The position numbers and the translations under genes were made by a program. Shown piece by piece: positions 29,229 through 38,457 of a stretch of DNA of 64,000 bases. This DNA comes from Hormoscilla sp. GM7CHS1pb. Its GTDB lineage: Bacteria > Cyanobacteriota > Cyanobacteriia > Cyanobacteriales > Desertifilaceae. The stretch covers positions 744,001 through 808,000 of the forward strand of contig JACONN010000002.1 of NCBI GenBank assembly GCA_014323675.1, read 5' to 3'. The first letter of the stretch is position 1. Each line of letters opens with the position of its first letter. Under the pieces are notes generated by a model. It saw nothing but the letters and a program-made list of their open reading frames with translations, had not been told where the DNA came from and ran no database searches.

Positions 29229-29298
29229 TCGTTTCCGGGAACACCCACCCTGTTGTGTCGTATCCTGCGCACAACATAGGTGGGTGTTCCGGAAACGA
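29229..29298. repeat. R3-family long palindrome upstream of chlD
   Basis: A 70-bp hairpin with arms tcgtttccgggaacacccac / gtgggtgttccggaaacga and an inner gttgtg / cacaac pair. A partial relative (gggcgtctctggaaacgatc) lies at 29341-29360. Confidence 0.8.
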
Positions 29299-29503
29299 AG
29301 CGGTGGGAATAAAAAGACCCAGCGGTAAGTAGAAAGAGACGGGCGTCTCTGGAAACGATCGTCTCGAAGGACATGATGAGAGGACTGTTCAATTCAAGGG
29401 ACACAGAGAGAAGAGATCATTGCCAGTCGGAAAGGGAAGGAGAAAAGATGATATTATCGATATTGCTATGCTCTTTTAGCACGGAAAAGCAATTATTCAA
29501 ATT

Positions 29504-31474
29504 ATGGCTGCAATCTCGTCTACCATCAAGACTTTTCCCCTCACGGCTGTTGTCGGTCAAGAAGCAATCAAATTAGCGCTGCTGCTAGCGGCGATCGACC
29601 CGGAATTGGGAGGAGTGGCGATCGCGGGTCGTCGGGGCACGGCAAAATCAGTGATGGCACGGGCTTTACACGCCTTACTGCCACCCATTGAAGTGGCGAA
29701 AGGGGCCATCAGTAATGAAGAACCAACCCAAGAAAGTCAGGAAACAGAGATAATTCCTGCGCCCTTCGTGCAAATTCCCCTGGGGGTGACGGAAGACAGA
29801 CTCTTAGGTTCAGTGGATGTGGAAAAGTCGGTGCAGCAAGGTCAGACGGTATTTCAACCGGGGTTGCTGGCCGCTGCTAACCGGGGCGTCCTGTATGTGG
29901 ATGAAATTAATTTACTCGATGACCAAATTGGCAACCAACTGCTAACGGTTTTGAGTGAAGGACGGAACCTAATCGAACGGGAGGGGATTAGTTTTGAACA
30001 TCAGAGCAATTCTCTGTTGATTGCTACCTACAACCCGGAAGAAGGTCCCCTGCGCCGCCATTTGCTCGATCGCATTGCCATTAACCTCTCCGCTGATGGG
30101 GTGTTGGGATTGGACGATCGGGTGCAAGCGGTCGATCGGGCCCTGGCCTACGCCAAATCTCCCCGAGAATTTCTCCAGCAGTACGGCGAGGACATGGAGG
30201 ACTTGAAAACTCAAATTCTCCTGGGGCGGGAATGGCTCAAAGATGTCCGCATTACCAGCGAACAAATTACCTATCTAGTAGAGGAGGCCATTCGGGCGGG
30301 GGTGCAGGGACATCGGGCGGAATTATTTGCCGTGAAGGTGGCCAAAGCTAGCGCGGCACTGGAGGGACGGACCTATGTCAGCGCAGAAGATTTGCGCAGT
30401 GCGGTGGAATTGGTAATCGTCCCCCGGGCCACAGTCGTGCAAACGCCACCAGATGAGGCACCACCGCCCCCACCACCACCGCCACCGTCTGACGAACAGC
30501 AGGATGAAGAGGATCAGGAGGACGAAGAGGATGAGGACAGTCCCGAAGAACCAGAAGAAGAACAAACTAGCATTCCCGAAGAGTTTGTCTTCGATCCCGA
30601 GGGAGTAATTCTGGATGACAGCGTGCTGTACTTTGCCCAGATGGCACAAAGGCAGGGTAAGTCCGGCAGTCGCAGTGCGATCTTTTCTGAAGATCGGGGA
30701 CGGTACGTGAAACCCATGTTGCCGAAAGGAAAGGTGCGCCGCATTGCCGTGGATGCGACCTTGAGAGCAGCGGCACCTTATCAGCAGGCCAGGCGATCGC
30801 GCCAACCGGGTAGGAAGGTAATTGTAGAATCGGGGGACGTGCGTGCCAAGCGGTTAGTCAGAAAGGCGGGTGCTTTGGTGATTTTCCTCGTAGACGCATC
30901 CGGTTCGATGGCCCTCAACCGGATGCAGTCGGCCAAGGGGGCGGTGATGCAACTGCTGACGGAAGCTTATCAAAATCGCGACCAAGTGGCCTTGATTCCT
31001 TTTCGGGGAGAACAGGCGGAGGTGCTGCTACCCCCGACCCGATCGATCGCGGCGGCGCGGCGACGTTTGGAAGTGATGCCTTGCGGTGGCGGTTCCCCCT
31101 TAGCTCATGGTTTGACTACTGCTGTCAGGGTGGGGGTGAATGCTCAACAGTCGGGAGATATCGGGCAAGTAGTGCTAGTGGCCATTACCGACGGACGGGG
31201 GAATATTCCCTTGGCCCGTTCTTTGGGGGAAGGGATGGAACCAGGAGAAAAACCAGATATTAAAGGGGAACTGTTGGAAATTGCTGCCAAAATTAGAGCT
31301 TTGGGCATACAACTGTTGGCGATCGATACGGAAAATAAGTTTATTTCTACTGGGTTTGCGAAGGAGTTGGCGAAAACAGCCGGGGGGAAATATTATCACT
31401 TGCCCAAGGCGACGGATAAGGCGATCGCGGGGCTGACCAAGGGGGCGATCGCCGATCTGAAGTCCGGTTCGTAG
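29504..31474 (+). CDS. chlD: Magnesium chelatase subunit D
   Basis: A 656-residue subunit of the ChlHID complex that inserts Mg into protoporphyrin IX, the committed step of chlorophyll synthesis. The N-terminal AAA+ module has Walker-A GRRGTAKS (42-49) and [13 protein letters not shown] as Walker B. A proline-rich then acidic linker (PPPPPPPPP and [12 protein letters not shown], about 310-350) joins it to a C-terminal VWA/integrin-I domain with MIDAS DASGSM near residue 464. Length and linker are typical for cyanobacterial ChlD. The ATG at 29504 begins the conserved [13 protein letters not shown] region. The gene is intact and single. It lies downstream of the group II intron and R3 palindromes, which separate it from other genes. 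Confidence 0.97.
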   Translation: MAAISSTIKTFPLTAVVGQEAIKLALLLAAIDPELGGVAIAGRRGTAKSVMARALHALLPPIEVAKGAISNEEPTQESQETEIIPAPFVQIPLGVTEDRLLGSVDVEKSVQQGQTVFQPGLLAAANRGVLYVDEINLLDDQIGNQLLTVLSEGRNLIEREGISFEHQSNSLLIATYNPEEGPLRRHLLDRIAINLSADGVLGLDDRVQAVDRALAYAKSPREFLQQYGEDMEDLKTQILLGREWLKDVRITSEQITYLVEEAIRAGVQGHRAELFAVKVAKASAALEGRTYVSAEDLRSAVELVIVPRATVVQTPPDEAPPPPPPPPPSDEQQDEEDQEDEEDEDSPEEPEEEQTSIPEEFVFDPEGVILDDSVLYFAQMAQRQGKSGSRSAIFSEDRGRYVKPMLPKGKVRRIAVDATLRAAAPYQQARRSRQPGRKVIVESGDVRAKRLVRKAGALVIFLVDASGSMALNRMQSAKGAVMQLLTEAYQNRDQVALIPFRGEQAEVLLPPTRSIAAARRRLEVMPCGGGSPLAHGLTTAVRVGVNAQQSGDIGQVVLVAITDGRGNIPLARSLGEGMEPGEKPDIKGELLEIAAKIRALGIQLLAIDTENKFISTGFAKELAKTAGGKYYHLPKATDKAIAGLTKGAIADLKSGS

Positions 31475-31610
31475 TGAGGACTTTAGTTCTCATAGTCGTT
31501 CGTAGTGAGGACGAACGTCCTCCTCCGCAGACCAACAGCAAGATCTCAAGCAGTTGACAAACTTTAACCGATGCCCTGGTTGTAGGTTTCATCTCGTTCC
31601 TACGAGGCAA

Positions 31611-33716
31611 TTAATTATTTTTTAGTCTAATTTTCAGAGTTGCTATTGATTTGAAAAAGTCCGTCTCTAATAGCTGTAATAGCTTCTCTATTGTGCCCTC
31701 TAATCCTATTTCTTTAAGAATGTTTTCAGCAGTTTCTTGTAGTAAATCATTCTGGAATTGACTTGAGAGGATGTACTGTGCTTGTTCGCGACCCTGTCGA
31801 ACATCTAAGCGATACAAGGCGTAGAGACTTGCAGCTTGAGTGAGGGGATTTGGTTCTTGGAGCAGGGTTTTGAGAACATCAATTATTCCTTCAGAATGCA
31901 TTGAGACATGACAAACTTGAGTGGAATCGCAGTTAGCTTTCAGCAAAGCAATTACTTTGGGACTGAGACGCTGTTGCCACTTAGATGCCCGATGTTGTAG
32001 TATTTCTGGTAGCAGGGGATTAGCCAGCACAGTAAGACCTTGAGCTAAATTTATGGCCTCAGGGGTAACACCTTGAATTTCCAGAATGCTCAGCAACTGC
32101 TCGGTAATAAGTTTGAGTTTTGGTTGTAGAAGCGATCGCAACAATGCCAAAACTGTGGCTTCATGGTGAGATACCTGATATTTGAGAGTCTGGTAGCGAG
32201 CTGTCCATAGCTGAAGCTGTGCTAGCAAGGCTGTTGATTTGCGCTTGAGTTCCCCGTGGGAATCTAACATTTTGGCAAAGATGCGATCGCTCTCTTGTTG
32301 CGTAATGCTATAATCGCGTTTCAAAGCTATAATTTGCGAGCTTTTCAGTTCGAGCACTTGAAATAAAGGTATTCCACTTTGGAATAAATCCCAGACTTGC
32401 CATTCCAGGGCTTTGCGGTAACTCTCGATTCTGAGCTGATTTTCATAGCCAAGGTTTTGGTGCGGATCTAACAGAATTGGGTCTTCAATATTTACCTCTG
32501 TTAAAACTGCATTATGTTCCTCGTCATTTATTTCCAGTTGCTCTCGCACCTGTTGAATTATTTTGAAACTTGAATTAGTCTTAATAGTACCTGTTTCAAA
32601 TACTTCTTTGATCGCACCTTTATAAACTTGCAATCTGTCTTGTTTAGTAGCATTTGGTAGGACTTTAACTAGCAGGTATAATTCATCCGGTTTCAGTTGA
32701 GGAAGAGAGCGACATTCGAGCAGCTTGGTGAGGTCTATCTGTAGCTTTTGCACCAGCTTTTTCAGTTGACCGCGTAATTTGGATGCCAGACTCTCTCGCC
32801 TGTATAGTTCGGCGTTGCGACCCCAGGTGCGATCGAGCCAGAGAGTGCTAACTAAAACTATTAGGCATTGCCAAGCTTGTTGCAGTGGGGCGGGTAACCG
32901 CATCAGCTCCGGACGTCCGCCATAGATAAAGAATGCATTGAACGCGATAAAACTGCAAATGGTAAAGACTCCGTGCAAAACCAGTTCGTGACTGATGCCG
33001 GGGTCTTTCCGCTTTAAATAGCTGAAAATTTGCTTTTCTATTTTAATACAAATGAAATAAGCGATCGCGGCAAAAGCAGCAAGAGTTAGGGGAGCAGCAA
33101 TCAGTTTTGGGATAGCTATTGGCTGATTTAAAATGTAAAAACCGGGATTAAAAATAGTTGATAATTGATTGGCTTCGTGGGTCCAAGCACCGGAAAAGTA
33201 ATAATCCCAGTTTCCTGCGTACAAGCGGTAATAAATAATGTAGCCAATCACCAGTCCTAAGTAACCGTATTGGACTAATTTCCGCCCCGGCTTTTTTAAG
33301 TGGTGCCAGTAAGCTTTTTCCGAATCAATATCCATACAGCCTGAGTTACAGCCGGTGCAGTTGATTTTATCTCGACCAGTTTTGGAGTTAAAGGTGCGAC
33401 ACATGGACTGGGTGATACTGCGCGGCGGCGCTTCATGGGCTTTAGTACCGAAAAGTCCTCGCGGGCCCGTGAAGACCATCTGCACCATGCCAAAGGGACA
33501 GACGTAATGACACCAACTGCGTCCGCCATAGAGGTAAACGATCGTTATTGCTGACAGGATAGTAAACAGCAGAAATAGACCTAAAGCTGGACCGGCTGCA
33601 TTAACAAAGAGAATGCGGAAATTTAAGCCCAGATAAAACAGTCCAAATTGCAGGTATAAACGATTTTGAGTTAGCCAGGTATTTTTCTTGATCTTATGAC
33701 GTGGTTTGAGCTTCAA
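31611..33716 (-). CDS. NapH/NosR-like 4Fe-4S membrane protein with long C-terminal domain
   Basis: A 701-residue protein. The first 290 residues hold about six membrane segments and two cysteine motifs: CHYVCPFGMVQ (near 69-79) and CTGCNSGCMDID (near 120-131). This is the pattern of polyferredoxin-type NapH/CcoG/NosR-related electron-transfer proteins. Cyanobacterial relatives share YGGRSWCHYVCPFGM and GRPELMRLP. The second half is soluble and helical, with no cofactor motif I recognise, possibly HEAT-like toward the end (PLTQAASLYALYRLDV). The protein may move electrons across the membrane, but donor and acceptor are unknown. An IS5-type element begins about 100 bp upstream and may have displaced the native promoter. 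Confidence 0.8.
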   Translation of the reverse strand: MKLKPRHKIKKNTWLTQNRLYLQFGLFYLGLNFRILFVNAAGPALGLFLLFTILSAITIVYLYGGRSWCHYVCPFGMVQMVFTGPRGLFGTKAHEAPPRSITQSMCRTFNSKTGRDKINCTGCNSGCMDIDSEKAYWHHLKKPGRKLVQYGYLGLVIGYIIYYRLYAGNWDYYFSGAWTHEANQLSTIFNPGFYILNQPIAIPKLIAAPLTLAAFAAIAYFICIKIEKQIFSYLKRKDPGISHELVLHGVFTICSFIAFNAFFIYGGRPELMRLPAPLQQAWQCLIVLVSTLWLDRTWGRNAELYRRESLASKLRGQLKKLVQKLQIDLTKLLECRSLPQLKPDELYLLVKVLPNATKQDRLQVYKGAIKEVFETGTIKTNSSFKIIQQVREQLEINDEEHNAVLTEVNIEDPILLDPHQNLGYENQLRIESYRKALEWQVWDLFQSGIPLFQVLELKSSQIIALKRDYSITQQESDRIFAKMLDSHGELKRKSTALLAQLQLWTARYQTLKYQVSHHEATVLALLRSLLQPKLKLITEQLLSILEIQGVTPEAINLAQGLTVLANPLLPEILQHRASKWQQRLSPKVIALLKANCDSTQVCHVSMHSEGIIDVLKTLLQEPNPLTQAASLYALYRLDVRQGREQAQYILSSQFQNDLLQETAENILKEIGLEGTIEKLLQLLETDFFKSIATLKIRLKNN

Positions 33717-33818
33717 TGCTCTTGATATCTGCGAGAGAAAGTAGAGAGGGCAAATAGACCTTTTGAAAATAGAAATTTCTGCTATAATAAGATTAGAAAA
33801 CTTAAATTTGGAGACTTA

Positions 33819-34728
33819 GAGGCTGTTTGAAAAGTTTCTGAAGGTATAAAATTAGGCTAAGCGTCGCACCATGAGTTGAATCATAGCAATATAGACTATA
33901 ACTTCTGAATTTTCAGGCAGATGTTCATAGTCTTTACTCAGTCTGCGATACCAATTCAGCCAGCAAAAAGTGCGTTCAACAACCCAACGTTTTTTCTGTA
34001 AAACAAAGCCTTTAGCTTGCTCTGGTCGCAACAGGACCAGGATCACTAAGTGCAATGTATCCATGGCCCATTGCACAAAAGGATTACCACTATAGCCCCC
34101 ATCTACCCAAACCAAATAAAGACGACTAACTTTTTGACCCATTTGTTTAACTTTCTCCAATACTTGTTGTCCCCCCTCTCGTTCTGGAATGCTAGCAGCA
34201 GTAACCAACACGCGCAAGACCAAACCCAAGGTATCTACGGTCATATGGCGCTTACGTCCTTTAACTTTTTTGGCTCCATCAAACCCAACTTCTTCATGCA
34301 CCATTGTATCGGTTGGCACACTTTGGCTGTCAAGAATTGCCTCAAAAGGACTTTCATCTCGACCAACAGCAACCCGGGTCCAACTGTGCAAACGATCATG
34401 TATGACTAGCCATGTCCCATCAAAGCGCCAATTACGAAAATATCTGTAAACCGTTTGCCAAGCAGGAAAATCACTAGGCAAATCTCGCCATTTACACCCT
34501 TGGGTAACCAGATCAAAAATGGCATTGAGAACGTACCACATAGAGACTTCTCGGGACGACCTCCAGGTTTCGCTGCTGGAATCAGCGGTTTAATCAATTC
34601 ATACTGTTCAACTGTCAGATCACTGGTGTATGCTTTAGTCATGGCTCATATGGCACTGCAGATTTGCGTATCTCTAGTATAAACCATGTGGGCTTTTTTA
34701 CGTCCATTTTTACTTTTAAAACAGCCTC
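33819..34728 (-). mobile_element. IS5-family insertion sequence, about 910 bp
   Basis: Terminal inverted repeats are gaggctgtttgaaaag (33819-33834) and cttttaaaacagcctc (34713-34728), matching at 15 of 16 positions when inverted. One transposase gene in two overlapping frames fills the interior on the minus strand. No clear target-site duplication is visible at the immediate flanks. The element lies just upstream of the NapH-like gene. Confidence 0.9.
33852..34642 (-). CDS. IS5-family (IS427-like) transposase, two frames
   Basis: OrfA begins MTKAYTSDLTVEQYELIKPLIP with GGRP near residue 28. The main frame (33852-34541) has MWYVLNAIFDLVTQGCKWRDLP, VGFDGAKKVKGRKRHMTVDTLG (DDE-domain N-terminal Asp), WVDGGYSG (second Asp) and WVVERTFCWLNWYRRLSKDYE (YREK-like signature with Glu). 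The frames are related by -1 at about tcccgag. IS427-group elements commonly fuse their two frames by -1 ribosomal frameshifting, so this need not be a mutation. The fused protein would be about 263 residues. Confidence 0.9.
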
Positions 34729-35574
34729 TGAAACCTTGCTTAGCCATCTTCGCAGGCACTTTACAGTCATACCCCTGACTCAGCTAACTAACTTGCTTGC
34801 TGGTCCTGCTGGCTGATTTTTCAAGCAACAGCCACTTTCTCAACCCATTTATTGCATCGAGCAGATACATTAGGTTCGTTCTCAGATAACGAACCGTAAT
34901 TTGTAAACAATGTAATTGTTTCATATGTTTTCCCCTGAATCACAATGACTTTGAGAACTGCTATCTTTTTTTCTGAAAACCTGACTTAACTCGCCATACT
35001 TGCTAGCCGCACTATAGCACTTACAAATGAGGTGATGTACAGTTAGAGCAAGGCTTTCACTGATTTTACTGCTGGATGCGGTACCTCACGATCAGAATAA
35101 ATCCTATAGTACTACCTAGTCATGCTTTTGAAAGAGTTAAGTAAACTACTGGTCCCAAGATTTTTTAATTATCAGTACCACAGGTTCTCCAGCTCTGATA
35201 TGTGTGTGTTTGAGGTGGGTATGGTGGAATACGTCTTCTTTGTGACGGTTCCCAAACACCCCTAATGCCAAGATTTACTCTCTAGGACTATCTGACCCAA
35301 CTTACTGCTGTTTACTACCATTTTCTTAATTTTTTTTAGACAAATAAATAAAAAATTAACAGATATGGAAGAAACTATTTAACATAATTTCTCCATGCCA
35401 GGATAGTCAGGTATAATAACTGAGAATCTAAAACAATTCTGCTAGTGCCAAATATTGATTTTTTATTCAACAGTAAATCTGTCGATCATTGATGGCTAGT
35501 TGTATAGAATGTAGTTGAACTAATTTTAGTAGGATGGAGCGAATTTTCCTGGTTTTTATGATCGGGGTAAGCGC

Positions 35575-35710
35575 GGCACTGGTTAAGCCTGATTAAGAAA
35601 ACTGCTGAAACTTTTACAGGGCAGCAGTTTCGGTTATGTAAGCTCGAATAGCTATATCATTTACTGGGTGAGGGTTTCAAGGGATCTTTTAACTAGACTG
35701 AACCAGTGCC
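35575..35710. mobile_element. 136-bp MITE-like element with 8-bp target duplication
   Basis: Termini ggcactggtt (35575-35584) and aaccagtgcc (35701-35710) are perfect inverted repeats, extending with mismatches to about 18 bp. They are flanked on both sides by the direct repeat gtaagcgc (35567-35574, 35711-35718). An internal hairpin pairs aaactgctg with cagcagttt. There is no coding capacity, as expected for a non-autonomous element mobilised by a transposase that makes 8-bp duplications. Confidence 0.85.
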
Positions 35711-35765
35711 GTAAGCGCATATTATTTTGTATAACTGATAACATAAAAAATACACTTAGACCATT

Positions 35766-35876
35766 TTTTATTCAATAAATTGAATAAAAGCTTATAAGCA
35801 CTATTTGAATTTACTTGTATATTAAAAATATACAAGTAATACAATATTAAGGATAATATACTTTAATATTGTATTA
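35766..35876. repeat. Three AT-rich inverted repeats
   Basis: 35766-35789 has an 11-bp stem around aa; 35811-35839 has a perfect 13-bp stem (ttacttgtatatt) with a 3-base loop; 35837-35850 pairs with 35863-35876 as a perfect 14-bp stem (taatacaatattaa). The last two overlap, so they could form alternative structures. They lie about 520 bp upstream of the ParB-like gene. Confidence 0.85.
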
Positions 35877-36247
35877 AGTTACATATTGAATGCTTGAGCT
35901 GTCTTTCAAGCAACCAGTCTATCAGCTTATTGAAAAAATATCTTGTTTATTGATAACAAAAAGACAATATTAATTTTCAAGATTTTATTATCAGACTTGT
36001 GTCTGTAGCCTTCGATGCCCGTACCAGGTAACAAAGCTGCCGTATAGACCGGCACATATAGAATCCAACTTAGTCGGGACTTGCTCCTCTATTTATTACT
36101 CTGCGGGAAATACCGCTTTTGTTACAGCGATACGCGATCTGCAACTTTCTACCGAAGAACAACCGTTTCACGCTCTTTGCTCTTGTTTTCAAAACTCCCG
36201 CTCATCCAGCCGACTTGAAAAAGTTGCACAGGGCGCTAATATCCATT

Positions 36248-36293
36248 AAGGAACATTCGGCATAGTACGCAAGGAACATTCGGCATGGTACGC
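36248..36293. repeat. Direct repeat of 23 bp, two copies
   Basis: Two adjacent copies of aaggaacattcggcatrgtac plus gc, differing at one base, 105 bp before the ParB-like start. They could be a protein-binding site or a chance local duplication. Confidence 0.7.
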
Positions 36294-36398
36294 GCGAGGG
36301 CTTATTATCCCGTGGTGCTATTATCCCCGCCAGCGTGCGACACCAAGGATTTAATGGACCTTGACCTGTGGAAATAAAAGAAGCGATATTTTTTAAGG

Positions 36399-37370
36399 AT
36401 GATTTCAAAGCAGAAGCAAATCCAACCACAAAACCACAGACTCCAGCCAAATAGCTTTGAGTCAAATGGCTCCAAATCAGAAAAAGACATACAATCAATT
36501 CCATTAGACAGGATTTTCTCCCCCGATCGCCAACCCCGGCGCTATTTTGATGCAGAAGCGATGCAGCAATTGATCGCCAGCATCAAATCAAACGGCATCT
36601 TGCAGCCATTGCTAGTGCGACCTCTGGGGGATAAGTATAAATTAGTAGCGGGGGAACGCCGGCTAGAGGCCGCTCGGACCGCTGGACTAACAGAGGTTCC
36701 GGTAACGGTACGGGAGATGACTGACTCCCAAGCGCTACAATATGCCCTAGTGGAAAACTTGCAGCGCCAGGATTTGAATCCAATAGAAGAGACAGAGGGG
36801 ATTCTGCAACTATTAGCTTTTCGACTAAAATGCAACGAAGCTGATGTTGTGACCGGGCTTTACCGGTTGGAAAATATTGCTAAGGGTAAAATTACCCCAA
36901 GCGCTTCGGGTAATTCGGCAAATGAAACTTCCTCAGAAAATAGTAATGACGCTTCGGGTAAATCAGACCGGGAAATAGTAGAACAGGTATTTGCTGAGTT
37001 GGGTAGAATGAACTGGCGAACGTTCGTCCGCACCAGACTGCCCCTCCTGAAACTACCTCCAGAAATCCTCGAATATCTTCGGGCAGGACGCATAGAGTGG
37101 ACTAAAGCTAAGGCAATTGCTAAACTAGAGTCCTCCGAAGAGCGGGTGGCGCTTCTTCCAGAAGCGATCGCACAATCTCTGAGCCTGCGACAGGTGCAGA
37201 AAATGGTCAGGGAAAAGAAACCTCCCAGAGAAGAATTCCAACTGCAAGCTGAGATGGAGAAGATATTTAAGAGAGCTAAAAAGTTTACGGCATGGGATGA
37301 CCCACAGAAGTGCGACAAGCTAAAATCATTACTGGCCGAGTTGGAGTTGTTGCTGCCAGAAGAGAAGTGA
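36399..37370 (+). CDS. parB: ParB/Spo0J-family partition-like protein
   Basis: A 323-residue protein. The ParB N-terminal nuclease-like/CTP-binding domain shows IPLDRIFSPDRQPRRYFD (36-51), GILQPLLVRP, the box GERRLEAARTAGL (85-97) and ENLQRQDLNPIEE (119-131). The HTH region follows, with a low-complexity insert rich in Ser and Asn (about 165-190) and REIVEQVFAELGRM. No parA lies next to it, so it is a solitary ParB like those on cyanobacterial plasmids and islands. It may regulate or segregate something other than the chromosome. The ATG at 36399 has aagg directly before it, so the ribosome site is poor. The upstream repeats could be its binding sites. Confidence 0.85.
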   Translation: MISKQKQIQPQNHRLQPNSFESNGSKSEKDIQSIPLDRIFSPDRQPRRYFDAEAMQQLIASIKSNGILQPLLVRPLGDKYKLVAGERRLEAARTAGLTEVPVTVREMTDSQALQYALVENLQRQDLNPIEETEGILQLLAFRLKCNEADVVTGLYRLENIAKGKITPSASGNSANETSSENSNDASGKSDREIVEQVFAELGRMNWRTFVRTRLPLLKLPPEILEYLRAGRIEWTKAKAIAKLESSEERVALLPEAIAQSLSLRQVQKMVREKKPPREEFQLQAEMEKIFKRAKKFTAWDDPQKCDKLKSLLAELELLLPEEK

Positions 37371-37436
37371 TGTAGGTTGCCTATGTCGAGTGGTAGAAAC
37401 CCAAACTTATTAAAAAACTTGAGGAGCGACTAGACG

Positions 37437-38398
37437 ATGAACTTATTAGCAAATGAAAGGTCTGGGTCGAACGTATCAAATCCGATTCCGATTATAGATT
37501 TTCAACCGTTTATTATGGGGAACCTACAGACTCAGAAAGCAGTTGCTATTAAGCTGGAACGAGCTATGCGAGAAGTAGGATGCTTCTACCTGACTAATAC
37601 TGCTGTTTCCTTAAAGCAAGTAGCGCAAGTATTCACCTTCTGCCAATATTTTTTTGCTCTACCACAAGAGGAAAAAGAACAATTACTCATGCCCCAGATG
37701 GCTCCTATCACGGCTATATTGTTAAACGGCAAGAAGAAACGATAATTAACGAAAAATTAAGTATAACCCTAGGTCTTTTGCAAAACCCGGTAGAGGAAGT
37801 CCGCGATCGACGCAGCCAATGGTTTGAAGAACACCCAGAATTGTGCGAGCCCCTGAGCCGCGCATATCAGAGTTTTCAAAAAACAGTGGAGATCGTATTC
37901 CGGGCAATGGCGATCGCGTTAGATGCGCCGCAAGATTATTTCACAAAACTTCATGGTCAGCAAAATGATAGTATGCTGCTGCACCACTATCCAGTTCTGC
38001 ACCCAACCTTAGCATCAAATGTCTTGCGTAATAAGGAACATATAGATTACGGTAGCCTTAGCTTGTTGTTTCAGGATGAAATAGGCGGGCTAGAAGTATG
38101 TACGCAAGCCGGAGACTGGATTGCAGTGCCGCCGATTGAAAATACTCCCATAACCATATTGGGTAACATAATGTCCCGCTGGACAAATGATAAATATCCA
38201 GGCACGAAGCATCGCGTTTCTATGCCAACAACGCAACATGCAATGAAGGAAAGATACTCCTTTGGGTTGTTCCCCGCCCCCGACGATCGTGCTGCAATTG
38301 CTTGTCTAGAAACCTGTTTAGCCCCGAATGAAAAGCCAAAATATCTCCCGATTAGTACCCATGATTATTACGAACGGGGATTTCAAGCCAAGCTATAA
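37437..38398 (+). pseudogene. Isopenicillin N synthase-like 2OG-Fe(II) oxygenase, one frameshift
   Basis: The N-terminal frame (37437-37745) has IPIIDFQPFI and REVGCFYLTNTAV, the DIOX_N pattern. After LLMPQM the frame changes to DGSYHGYIVKRQEETI and continues to 38398. There the catalytic triad appears as H-x-D in NKEHIDYGSLSLLF and the distal His in TKHRVSMP. The co-substrate-binding Arg follows the distal His in KHRVSMP. One extra base around ccccagatgg (37690-37698) explains the break. Restored length is about 320 aa. Enzymes of this class hydroxylate or cyclise small molecules, and its substrate here is unknown. It follows parB by 66 bp. Confidence 0.85.
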
Positions 38399-38457
38399 AA
38401 AGCAAAAAAAAATTAAATTTCAGCATTCAAAGCTAGAATAAATAGATTGAGAAAAAC

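Larger units (their letters stand above)
34729..36398. other. 1.67-kb AT-rich region without a supported gene
   Basis: No frame with coding character was found. The region holds an inverted repeat ggttcgttctcagataacga (34873-34892, stem continues to 34895), a MITE-like element (35575-35710), three strong AT-rich hairpins (35766-35876) and a duplicated 23-mer (36248-36293) just before the ParB-like gene. It may contain an untranslated RNA or the regulatory or partition site for ParB. Confidence 0.6.

Noticed and set aside
30323..30805. Minus-strand open frame opposite chlD
   Set aside because: Its low-complexity Leu/Phe and Ser/Arg runs are the antisense of the acidic/proline linker of ChlD.
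33852..34642. Frameshift mutation in the IS5 transposase
   Set aside because: The -1 relation between the two frames is common for IS427-group elements and may be programmed, so I did not call it a pseudogene.
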